Source of the DNA: JACJYE01 sp964432875
Lineage (GTDB): Bacteria; Bacteroidota; Bacteroidia; Chitinophagales; Saprospiraceae
Direction of reading: 5' to 3'
NCBI GenBank assembly: GCA_964432875.1
Contig: CAYSPJ010000140.1
Span: forward strand, 1-12,582
Length of the DNA: 12,582 bases
In this document: one piece after another, positions 1 to 6,253 of the stretch
Layout of the letters: each line of letters opens with the position of its first letter
Position numbering within the stretch: position 1 is the first letter of the stretch
The notes under the pieces: model-generated
What the model was told of the DNA's origin: nothing
What the model saw: the letters and a program-made list of their open reading frames with translations, nothing else
Databases searched by the model: none
Program-made: the position numbers and the translations under genes

Positions 1-163
1 CCAAGCCGAAGATATTGCCATCACGGTCTAGCTCTTCCACGTTGTGGCCTATCAAGTGCGCATAATCGGGGAAGAAGTAGCGTACAAAGGGCTCGGCGAA
101 ATCTTCGACGATGCCCTTCCACAGCAAGTCTTTGCTTATCTTTCGGTCAATGATATTAGCCAT
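1..163 (-). CDS. Partial Rpn-family nuclease/transposase-like protein, N-terminus only
   Basis: The minus strand is open from ATG at 163..161 to the left window edge, giving 54 codons with no stop. The peptide begins MANIIDRKISKDLLWKG and continues with IVEDFAEPFVRYFFPDYAHLI. The run 'DLLWKG(I)xED...FFPxxxHLI' resembles the N-terminus of Bacteroidota proteins annotated as Rpn recombination-promoting nuclease/putative transposase or PD-(D/E)XK-like cytosolic proteins. The catalytic core would lie outside the window, so no active-site residue can be seen. A TAA lies in frame 12 nt upstream of the ATG (175..173), which fixes the start. The gene is downstream of the FRG gene in the same orientation, 199 bp away, so co-transcription is possible but not shown. 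After residue 41 the sequence (HNVEELDRDGN) fits the family pattern less well. Family assignment is inference from motif memory. Confidence 0.6.
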   Translation of the reverse strand, partial: MANIIDRKISKDLLWKGIVEDFAEPFVRYFFPDYAHLIGHNVEELDRDGNIFGL

Positions 164-362
164 TGGCAGCGTGTTTTAGGGGTAATCAAAAAAGCTGTCA
201 ATAGCATAGTCGCAGCAAAGGGGTAAATTCCATAAATAGAAGGCAAGAAAATTTTAAAAAAACAAACTCTGGGCAGCCAGTTTGCGGCCTTGCATCAAGC
301 AGCTTTAGAGGTCTTTGGTGCAGCATCGGCAGCCAATCCGATTCCTTTGATGCCTTCAGCCC

Positions 363-1154
363 TTACATCCGCATATCCCGGTAGTGCCTTTTAAGCCAGG
401 TAGCCAGGCCGTCTAGGCCGGGGAAGAGGACGCGCTCGTTGATGTTGGACTGATCGAGTTTATCGCGGATTTCCCACTTGAGGTGAGCCGGGATGACGAT
501 TTTGAAGTAGCGGATATTCTTGTCCCGCACCCAATCGCTGATTTGGATGTTGGGGTCGGACATCATGGAGAATACGGCGTATTGGTTGACGATGCGCTCG
601 TCGATGGAAGGAGGCTCGAAGAAGATAGCGAAATCATCTTTTTTCAGCCGGCCCAGCTCGGTTAAGCTGCTGACGGCGCGCTCCAGCATTTCGGCGGTGA
701 AGATGTGTGAGCCCTCCTCTTCGATGACGAGGGAGAGCTGGTCCGGCAGGCAGGCTTTGGCATCTACGTAATTGATGGCCCAGATCATGCCATCGCGCTT
801 GTACTTGTCAAAATCGGCCGTCGTGAAATGCAGGGCGATGTAGGGGGAGTACGTCCAGTCGAGCAGCCTGGTGGGCAGGCCGTGGTGCTGGGCCAGCGCC
901 AGCCAGTTCCATATCGAACTATATTCCTGCTGGACTTGCTTTTGGGAATACTTTCGGAAATTACGCAGCAGGTGCTTTTCCAGGTGGGATTCCCCCAAGC
1001 GGTTTAGTGTGGTGGTAAGCTCATACTGGCTGTCTTCCAGCCCGCGGTAAACATAGGCTGAGCGATAGCGGGAGAGCGGCTCGTTCCAGGCGTCAGTGTA
1101 TAGCACTTCCTGAAGGTGCAGCCAGCTTTCTACCGTGATCGTTTCCCCATTCAT
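363..1154 (-). CDS. FRG domain-containing protein
   Basis: This 263-aa protein is probably cytoplasmic, with no signal peptide or membrane segment. It carries the FRG-domain pattern: YVYRGLEDSQYEL at residues 34-46 (YRG at 36-38), followed by a conserved arginine-containing helix, then QHHGLPTRLLDWT at 89-101 and SPYIALHF at 103-110. FRG domains are widespread in bacteria and phages. Their molecular role is not settled, and they often occur as single-domain accessory genes, sometimes near toxins or defence genes. The length matches stand-alone FRG proteins. The ATG at 1154 follows a TATCTTTG box by only 4 nt, so the mRNA may be leaderless; the next possible in-frame start (GTG, codon 17) would remove the first 16 residues. 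A probable Rpn-like gene lies downstream on the same strand. Domain call is confident; function is unknown. Confidence 0.88.
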   Translation of the reverse strand: MNGETITVESWLHLQEVLYTDAWNEPLSRYRSAYVYRGLEDSQYELTTTLNRLGESHLEKHLLRNFRKYSQKQVQQEYSSIWNWLALAQHHGLPTRLLDWTYSPYIALHFTTADFDKYKRDGMIWAINYVDAKACLPDQLSLVIEEEGSHIFTAEMLERAVSSLTELGRLKKDDFAIFFEPPSIDERIVNQYAVFSMMSDPNIQISDWVRDKNIRYFKIVIPAHLKWEIRDKLDQSNINERVLFPGLDGLATWLKRHYRDMRM

Positions 1155-1158
1155 GCTT

Positions 1159-1166
1159 CAAAGATA
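1159..1166 (-). promoter_or_regulatory. Bacteroidota -7 box for the FRG gene
   Basis: Read on the minus strand, 1166..1159 is TATCTTTG, an exact match to the Bacteroidota sigma-factor -7 element TAnnTTTG. Four bases separate it from the ATG of the FRG gene, so the expected transcript start falls at or next to the start codon. No clear TTG/TTTG -33 element is at the usual spacing. Confidence 0.55.
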
Positions 1167-1308
1167 GGCATTGCCAGCTACATGCCGGGGTTTTTCGAAC
1201 AATTAAAAGTAAATGCTTGGAGTGGATGGCTTTATGCTTGCCCTCCCGATGGTGGCGGCGATATACTATGGCGGCCAAGAGGGTAGGGTAGGGGCGCAAC
1301 CAGCGAGA

Positions 1309-1340
1309 TTTGAACAAGCTCTAAATATGCCCTATCTTTG
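1309..1340 (+). promoter_or_regulatory. Promoter of the two-component system
   Basis: TTTG at 1309-1312 and TATCTTTG at 1333-1340 are separated by 20 bp. This matches the Bacteroidota -33 TTTG / -7 TAnnTTTG arrangement. Transcription would start around 1344, giving a leader of about 30 nt before the response-regulator start. A CTCTAA at 1319-1324 in the spacer resembles the repeats upstream of the downstream target gene (3405-3448) and could allow autoregulation, but it is a single weak match. Confidence 0.7.
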
Positions 1341-1375
1341 CCAAGCTGCATAAAAACACAGTGAGCAAAGCGATG

Positions 1376-2062
1376 ATGAAAGTGTTGATGATCGAAGACG
1401 AAGCCAGCGTGGCGGGTTTCTTGAAAAAAGGGCTGGAGGAGTTGTCTTTTACCGTCAATCTTGCCAGCGACGGGGCGCAGGGCTTGCAGATGGCGCTCGA
1501 AGAAAATTACGACGCCATCATCCTGGACATTGTCTTGCCCAAAATCAACGGTTGGGAGGTGTGCCGCAAGCTACGCCGGGATTATAAAATCTCTACGCCC
1601 ATATTGATGCTGACGGCCCTCAGCGCTACCGACCAGGTGGTCAAAGGGCTGGATGAAGGGGCCGATGATTATATGGTCAAGCCTTTCAAGCTAGACGAGC
1701 TGGTGGCTCGCTTGCACGCCATCCACCGGAGGTATCATCAGCAAGCTGTTGATAAAAATATCCTGGCTTATGAGGGGTTGGAAATAGACCTAGACACTTG
1801 CGAAGCATTTCGCAATGGCGAAAAGATAAAACTTACTGCCCGTGAGTTCCGCCTGCTGGAGTACTTTATGAAAAACCAGGGCAAGGTGTTGTCGCGCATG
1901 AGGATATTGCAGCACGTCTGGGGCGTTGACTTCGACCCGAGCACCAACGTAGTAGATGTTTACATCAACTACTTGCGCAAAAAGATTGACAAGAACTACC
2001 ACCCCAAGCTGTTGCATACCGTCATCAATATGGGGTATATCCTGAAAAGCGATGAAGCTTAA
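1376..2062 (+). CDS. OmpR/PhoB-type response regulator
   Basis: Cytoplasmic DNA-binding response regulator of 228 aa, paired with the kinase that follows. The receiver domain covers roughly residues 1-115: acidic pocket IEDE at 6-9, phospho-acceptor aspartate D51 in IILDIVLP, a T in LMLTALSA, and the switch lysine in YMVKPF. The winged-helix output domain covers about 125-226, with LTAREFRLLEYF and the recognition region NVVDVYINYLRKKID typical of OmpR family members. I chose ATG 1376 because MKVLMIEDE aligns with the family N-terminus; ATG 1373 and GTG 1361 are in frame and equally open. The 3' end overlaps the kinase start by 11 bp, implying translational coupling. It probably binds the 11-bp repeats at 3405-3448. 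The closest relatives by feel are heavy-metal/Cus/Cop-type regulators, but the inducing signal cannot be read from sequence. Confidence 0.95.
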   Translation: MKVLMIEDEASVAGFLKKGLEELSFTVNLASDGAQGLQMALEENYDAIILDIVLPKINGWEVCRKLRRDYKISTPILMLTALSATDQVVKGLDEGADDYMVKPFKLDELVARLHAIHRRYHQQAVDKNILAYEGLEIDLDTCEAFRNGEKIKLTAREFRLLEYFMKNQGKVLSRMRILQHVWGVDFDPSTNVVDVYINYLRKKIDKNYHPKLLHTVINMGYILKSDEA

Positions 2063-3410
2063 AAATAAAATTGCCGTCATCTACACGCTGATTACCTCCG
2101 CCATCCTCATCGGGGTATGCCTCCTCATCTATTATTTATCGGGGCAGTATGCCCGCAGCGCGTTTTACCAGCGGCTCAATGAGCGAGCCAATATCATTGC
2201 GGCTTTTGTGCTGGAAGAAGATGAGTTGAGCCACAAGATGTTCAGTGACATCCGGCGCAAGTATATGCAATCCCTACTGCTGGAGCGGGAGTACTTCATC
2301 AATCTGGGCGAAGCCGCGCGCCTGGATACCCTGCCTGCTTTCATTGACGAAAAATTTATCAATGCCGTGGACCAGCGCCGCTATGCCGCTTTTACCATCG
2401 GCGATACGGCGGTGGTGGGTATCCGCTATGAAGACAACCAGGGTGATTTTGCGGTCATTGTAGCGGCAAAAGATCGATCGGGTATCAGCCAGCAACAAAA
2501 TCTGGGGAACACGCTAATTTTAGTGGTGCTAGGCGCCTTGGTACTGGTCTTTTTTGCGGGGCGCTGGTACGCGAAAGAGATGATTGCGCCTTTAAATACT
2601 ATAATCAGGCAGATGCATTCGGTGAATGCCAGTAATCTACACCTGCGCATCGTCGAAAACGGCAAACGCGATGAGATCGGGCAATTGGCCAGGGCGTTTA
2701 ATAAGCTGCTGAATCGCATTGAAACGGGCATCGAAGCTCAAAATAATTTCATTAGCAACGCTTCGCATGAGTTGAAAAACCCGCTTACCGCCATTTTGGG
2801 AGAAATTGAGGTAGGGCTGAGGGGCGAACGCAGTGCCGAGGCTTACCGCCAGTGTCTGCTACAGGTAGAAAAGGAGGCGGAGCGCTTGAAAAACCTGAGC
2901 TTGCGTTTGCTGCGCCTGGCTCAGGCTGGCTTCGCTGGCAATGAGGAGTTTGCCCCGGCCCGCATCGACGAGCTATTGGTAGAAGTCGTCGAAGACCTGC
3001 AGCAAATCCACCCCCAACCGCCCATCCAACTACATTTTCAAAGTATGCCGGCGGAAGCCCAGGAACTGGAAATCATGGCAGATGTCAACCTGCTGCGGGT
3101 GGCGATTGCCAATGTGGTAGAAAATGCCGTGAAGTTTTCCAGCGGTAAGCCGGTAGATGTTTATCTGTTCAACGAAACCAGCCAGGTCCGCATCCTGGTA
3201 TGCGACCAGGGGGTAGGCATCCCTGAAGCGGATCGGGAAAAAGTATTCGACCCCTTTTACCGGGCAGAAAATGCCGTCGACTTCAAGGGCTTTGGCGTAG
3301 GGCTGTCGCTGGCCAGGAAGGCCATTGAAATTCATGAAGGTAGCATAGAGGCGCTGCCGGAGGCCCAAGGGGCCGCCATACAAATCATCATCCCCAAAGA
3401 GCAATTTTAA
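2052..3410 (+). CDS. Sensor histidine kinase (HAMP, HisKA, HATPase)
   Basis: Inner-membrane sensor kinase of 452 aa that would phosphorylate the preceding regulator. A first membrane segment spans about residues 8-28. A periplasmic sensor region of roughly 120 residues follows, then a second membrane segment at about 153-171 and a HAMP linker at about 173-226. The HisKA dimerisation domain has the H-box SNASHELKNPLTA with phospho-accepting H239. The ATPase domain has the N-box IANVVENAVKF (N354, N358), G1 box DQGVGIP from D385, an F-box DPFYRAE and G2 box GFGVGLSLA from G413. All catalytic motifs look intact. The ATG at 2052 sits inside the last codons of the response regulator. The stop codon TAA lies within the first unit of the 11-bp repeats that precede the next gene, so the operator begins inside this coding sequence. 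Confidence 0.95.
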   Translation: MKLKNKIAVIYTLITSAILIGVCLLIYYLSGQYARSAFYQRLNERANIIAAFVLEEDELSHKMFSDIRRKYMQSLLLEREYFINLGEAARLDTLPAFIDEKFINAVDQRRYAAFTIGDTAVVGIRYEDNQGDFAVIVAAKDRSGISQQQNLGNTLILVVLGALVLVFFAGRWYAKEMIAPLNTIIRQMHSVNASNLHLRIVENGKRDEIGQLARAFNKLLNRIETGIEAQNNFISNASHELKNPLTAILGEIEVGLRGERSAEAYRQCLLQVEKEAERLKNLSLRLLRLAQAGFAGNEEFAPARIDELLVEVVEDLQQIHPQPPIQLHFQSMPAEAQELEIMADVNLLRVAIANVVENAVKFSSGKPVDVYLFNETSQVRILVCDQGVGIPEADREKVFDPFYRAENAVDFKGFGVGLSLARKAIEIHEGSIEALPEAQGAAIQIIIPKEQF

Positions 3411-3448
3411 TCTGGTTTTAATGTGGCTCTAAGGCCGCTCTAATCTGG
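3405..3448. promoter_or_regulatory. Four 11-bp phased direct repeats, likely response-regulator operator
   Basis: Four contiguous 11-bp units are seen: TTTTAATCTGG (3405-3415), TTTTAATGTGG (3416-3426), CTCTAAGGCCG (3427-3437) and CTCTAATCTGG (3438-3448). The consensus is YTYTAATNTGG. OmpR-family dimers bind head-to-tail direct repeats spaced by about 11 bp, so this is the likely binding site of the regulator encoded just upstream. The last unit ends 6 bp before the TACCTTTG box, and the array covers the -33 position, where no TTTG is present. That arrangement fits an activator-dependent promoter. The site overlaps the kinase stop codon. Confidence 0.75.
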
Positions 3449-3454
3449 GCAGGA

Positions 3455-3462
3455 TACCTTTG
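3455..3462 (+). promoter_or_regulatory. -7 box of the HAEPLYID gene
   Basis: TACCTTTG matches TAnnTTTG exactly. The gene start is 11 nt downstream, so the untranslated leader would be very short (about 8 nt or less), with an A-run (3467-3474) instead of a Shine-Dalgarno site. No -33 TTTG is at the proper distance; that place is taken by repeats of the operator. Confidence 0.65.
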
Positions 3463-3473
3463 CCGCAAAAAAA

Positions 3474-4334
3474 ATGCAGCGCTTTCTTAACCTCCTGATT
3501 GTATTTTCCGTGCTCTATGCTCAACCTGTCTTCAGCCAGCTTGCCCATGAAGAAGAAGCTGAAAATCCTGGTTTACCCGTAAAAATCCTTCATGCCGAAC
3601 CCTTGTACATCGACTTGATACGGGACCTTGGTGCGCGCAAAGGGGAGCGCGAATGGAACGTGGGCGGGGCCTTGGTGGACCGCGAAAAGTTCGATAGCTA
3701 CGAACTGCTGGTCGAGTATGAATGGGCGGTGCGGGACCGCTGGGGCTTAGAATTTGAAATCCCCGTCACCCTTTATTCCTGGAACAAACGCAACGGCGGC
3801 CCGGTGCAAGAGGGCATCAAACCCTCCAATCGCATCGAAAGCCTGAAGATGGCTACGCAGTACACTTTTCTCGTTTCCGAAAAAGCACAAGCCTCGCTGG
3901 CGGTCGGCAGTATCGTAGAGTGGGAATTGGCCGACCTGGACGGCATGACCCTGCGCCAGGCTTTCGACGGGGTATTGTTCAACCCCTTCTTTATCGCCGC
4001 CAAGCGGCTGGGGCAGAACTGGCATTCCCTCCTCTACACCGGCCCGCGCTTACTGCGGCATTTTCATCAGCCAGGCTGGGATTTTACCTACGAAATCAAC
4101 ACAAATTTCCACTATATGATACCCGGGACGCGAAACTTTGTTGGGGTGGAAGTAAACAAAATGATAGCCTCCGATATTGTAAGTGTCGTGGTGCGTCCGC
4201 AAATGCGCCTTGAAATCAGCGAAAGCCTGATGCTGGGCATCGTGCCAGGTATCCCGCTCAACCTCAAGGACGAGCGTCTGAGCGCTTTCATGCGCCTGAT
4301 TTATGAGCCCCGCCACCGCCCCAAGCGTAAATAA
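3474..4334 (+). CDS. Secreted HAEPLYID-motif protein, probable outer-membrane beta-barrel
   Basis: Protein of 286 aa with an N-terminal signal peptide (residues 1-21, hydrophobic LNLLIVFSVLYA core, likely cleavage after VFS). Right after the mature start comes ILHAEPLYIDLIRDLGARKGE (residues 38-58), a distinctive motif I know from uncharacterised Bacteroidota proteins. The rest alternates charged/polar and aromatic/hydrophobic residues in strand-like stretches (for example YELLVEYEWAVRDRWGLEFE and SVVVRPQMRLEIS), as in outer-membrane barrels of about 10-12 strands. The end is basic (RHRPKRK), not the aromatic residue typical of many barrels. It is immediately downstream of the two-component pair and its operator, so it is probably the pair's main output; metal, acid or envelope homeostasis are possible roles. 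An intrinsic terminator follows. Exact function unknown. Confidence 0.82.
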   Translation: MQRFLNLLIVFSVLYAQPVFSQLAHEEEAENPGLPVKILHAEPLYIDLIRDLGARKGEREWNVGGALVDREKFDSYELLVEYEWAVRDRWGLEFEIPVTLYSWNKRNGGPVQEGIKPSNRIESLKMATQYTFLVSEKAQASLAVGSIVEWELADLDGMTLRQAFDGVLFNPFFIAAKRLGQNWHSLLYTGPRLLRHFHQPGWDFTYEINTNFHYMIPGTRNFVGVEVNKMIASDIVSVVVRPQMRLEISESLMLGIVPGIPLNLKDERLSAFMRLIYEPRHRPKRK

Positions 4335-4380
4335 TATACCAAGCTCTTTAGCCGAGCAAGATGGGGTCTTTTTTATCAAG

Positions 4381-4406
4381 AAAAGAGGTTTCGCGACCTC
4401 TTTTTG
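4381..4406 (+). terminator. Intrinsic terminator after the HAEPLYID gene
   Basis: Stem AAAAGAGGT (4381-4389) pairs perfectly with ACCTCTTTT (4396-4404) around a TTCGCG loop and continues into a T-run. It lies 47 bp after the stop codon and separates the two-component module from the SulP gene. Confidence 0.8.
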
Positions 4407-4414
4407 TATTTTTA
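4407..4414 (+). promoter_or_regulatory. Possible -7 box for the SulP gene
   Basis: TATTTTTA differs from TAnnTTTG at the last base. It lies just downstream of the terminator and 32 nt before the SulP start, so it is the best candidate for a separate SulP promoter. No -33 element is evident. Confidence 0.35.
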
Positions 4415-4446
4415 CACCAAACGACAAAAATCAAACAAAAAGCAGG

Positions 4447-6027
4447 ATGAAAGACAACTATTTCAGCTATTTCAAAGCATTCAAAGCGGACCTCCCCTCC
4501 AGCCTGGTGGTATTCCTGGTCGCTCTCCCTTTGTGCCTGGGCATTGCCCTGGCCTCCGGTGCGCCTTTGTTTTCCGGTATCATCAGCGGCGTGGTGGGCG
4601 GTATTGTCGTCGGCCTTTTGAGTGGGTCACACTTGAGCGTTAGCGGGCCGGCGGCGGGGCTGACCATCATCGTGCTGGATGCTATCACCGAATTGGGCAC
4701 CTTCGATGCCTTTCTGGTCGCTGTAGTCCTGGCGGGTATCATCCAGTTGGTGATGGGCTACGTCAAAGCAGGAGTGATCGGCCTTTATTTCCCTTCTTCG
4801 GTCATCAAAGGCATGTTGGCGGCTATTGGTTTAATCCTGATTTTAAAACAAATCCCCCACTTCCTCGGCGTGGATCAAGAAGCTTTCGGCTCGGTGGAGT
4901 TTGAGGATGGGGAAGGGCACAACACCTTTACCAATTTTATTTACTCCCTTCAACATATTCATCTTGGAGCACTGATAGTCGGGCTGCTTTCTCTGGCGAT
5001 CTTAATCGTCTGGGAGCAGCCATTCATTAAAAGGCAGTCTTGGGCAAAAGTCGTGCCTGGCGCTTTGGTAGCTGTAGTCCTGGCAGTCGTGCTCAATACG
5101 GTCTTTACCGCCGCCTTCCCCGCTTTTGCCATCGACGGGTCTCATTTGGTCAACCTGCCCCTGTTTGGCAACAGCGCAGCCGATGCCGAACCCCTGCTGA
5201 TGTTCCCGGATTTTGGGGCCCTCTTCAACCCACTGGTTTGGAAAGCCGCCTTTGTCATTGCCATCATCGCCAGCCTGGAGACCTTGTTGAGCGTGGAAGC
5301 GGTTGACAAACTAGACCCTCACAAGCGCCGTACGCCGCAAAACCGGGAACTCAAAGCCCAAGGTGTTGGCAATATTGTCGCTGGGTTTTTGGGCGGCATC
5401 CCCATGACCGCAGTAATCGTGAGGAGTTCAGCCAACCTCGAATCTGGCGCTCGCACCAAGCTGTCAGCCGTTTATCATGGCATCCTGCTACTGCTTTCCG
5501 TGCTGCTTATCCCGGCGCTGTTGAACCTGATCCCCTTATCCGCGCTGGCGGCAATATTATTGGTGGTGGGTTATAAGCTGGCCAAGCCGCAACTCTTTAT
5601 CCGACAGTATCAGCTCAACTTTGAGCAATTTTTCCCCTTTATCGTTACCATCATAGCGATCTTACTCACCGATCTGCTCATCGGCATCACCATTGGTATG
5701 GGGGTAGGTATTTTCTTCATCTTGAAAGCCAATTACAAAACGCCTTACTTCTACCATGCGGAAGAACATATGGAAAATGGTGGGAAGCGTATCCGGCTAT
5801 TGCTCAGCGAGCACGTCTCCTTTATCAACAAGGCGAGCCTGCAGCTCACTTTGGAACACATGCCAGACAATAGCTATGTCATCATTGACGGCACCAAAAG
5901 TGAAGATATCGACTTCGACGCGCTGATCATTATCCATGATTTTGCCAAAGTGGCCCACGAACGGGGCATAACCGTCGAATTGAAAGATGTGCCTGATTTG
6001 ATGCATGCAGCCCATGCACATCACTAG
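4447..6027 (+). CDS. SulP family inorganic anion transporter
   Basis: Inner-membrane anion transporter of 526 aa, of the SulP/SLC26 type that moves sulfate or bicarbonate, often with sodium or protons. The N-terminus FKADLPSSLVVFLVALPLCLGIALASGAPL (in pieces: residues 12-41) and SGSHLSVSGPAAGL (59-72) are the substrate-pocket signatures of the family. Hydrophobic segments continue to about residue 435. The C-terminal 80 residues form a STAS-like domain (ENGGKRIRLLLSEHVSF...DNSYVIIDGTKSEDIDFD), in which the usual serine/threonine phosphorylation motif is replaced by acidic residues. I chose ATG 4447, preceded by AGCAGG, because an open stretch upstream to 4303 covers the terminator and encodes unrelated residues. 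In Bacteroidota such genes are often next to a carbonic anhydrase, which is absent here, so sulfate versus bicarbonate is undecided. Confidence 0.93.
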   Translation: MKDNYFSYFKAFKADLPSSLVVFLVALPLCLGIALASGAPLFSGIISGVVGGIVVGLLSGSHLSVSGPAAGLTIIVLDAITELGTFDAFLVAVVLAGIIQLVMGYVKAGVIGLYFPSSVIKGMLAAIGLILILKQIPHFLGVDQEAFGSVEFEDGEGHNTFTNFIYSLQHIHLGALIVGLLSLAILIVWEQPFIKRQSWAKVVPGALVAVVLAVVLNTVFTAAFPAFAIDGSHLVNLPLFGNSAADAEPLLMFPDFGALFNPLVWKAAFVIAIIASLETLLSVEAVDKLDPHKRRTPQNRELKAQGVGNIVAGFLGGIPMTAVIVRSSANLESGARTKLSAVYHGILLLLSVLLIPALLNLIPLSALAAILLVVGYKLAKPQLFIRQYQLNFEQFFPFIVTIIAILLTDLLIGITIGMGVGIFFILKANYKTPYFYHAEEHMENGGKRIRLLLSEHVSFINKASLQLTLEHMPDNSYVIIDGTKSEDIDFDALIIIHDFAKVAHERGITVELKDVPDLMHAAHAHH

Positions 6028-6141
6028 GTCTGTAGCCCGATAGCTGCGCCTTCGCAAGCCTTTTGCTCGAGCTCTATAACTTAGAGGCTCGGCTGAAATA
6101 AACTGGCATAATAGGCAACATAAAAAGATAAACCGCGCAGT

Positions 6142-6175
6142 AAAGGCGCAGGGCGATTACGCCCTGCGCCTTTTT
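6142..6175 (+). terminator. Strong intrinsic terminator after SulP
   Basis: A perfect 14-bp stem, AAAGGCGCAGGGCG (6142-6155) with CGCCCTGCGCCTTT (6160-6173), closes an ATTA loop and is followed by T residues. The A-run on the left arm could make it work on both strands. The stretch 6028-6253 has no other gene. Confidence 0.9.
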
Positions 6176-6213
6176 GTGATGTTGCCCGGCATCCCCCTTT
6201 CCGCGTTCAAAAA

Positions 6214-6221
6214 TAAGTTTG
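6214..6221 (+). promoter_or_regulatory. Probable -7 box of hutU
   Basis: TAAGTTTG is an exact TAnnTTTG match 32 nt upstream of the hutU start. A second near match, TAACTTTC, follows directly at 6222-6229. No well-spaced -33 TTTG is evident, so which of the two is used is uncertain. Confidence 0.5.
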
Positions 6222-6253
6222 TAACTTTCGGCAATTTTTAAACCTGGCCAATA

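Noticed and set aside
44..226. Plus-strand 60-codon frame starting at GTG
   Set aside because: It overlaps the minus-strand partial gene with recognisable N-terminal motifs, has a weak start and no family resemblance.
227..362. Open frames on both strands with alanine-rich, protein-like peptides between the two left genes
   Set aside because: No start codon in the plus frame and only about 30 codons on the minus strand; too short and ambiguous to call, though a gene remnant is possible.
1213..1353. 46-codon plus-strand frame (MLGVDGFMLALPMVAA...)
   Set aside because: It runs straight through the two-component promoter, and no homology is recognisable.
4303..4446. Upstream extension of the SulP frame
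   Set aside because: It covers the end of the previous gene and the terminator; the family N-terminus begins at 4447.
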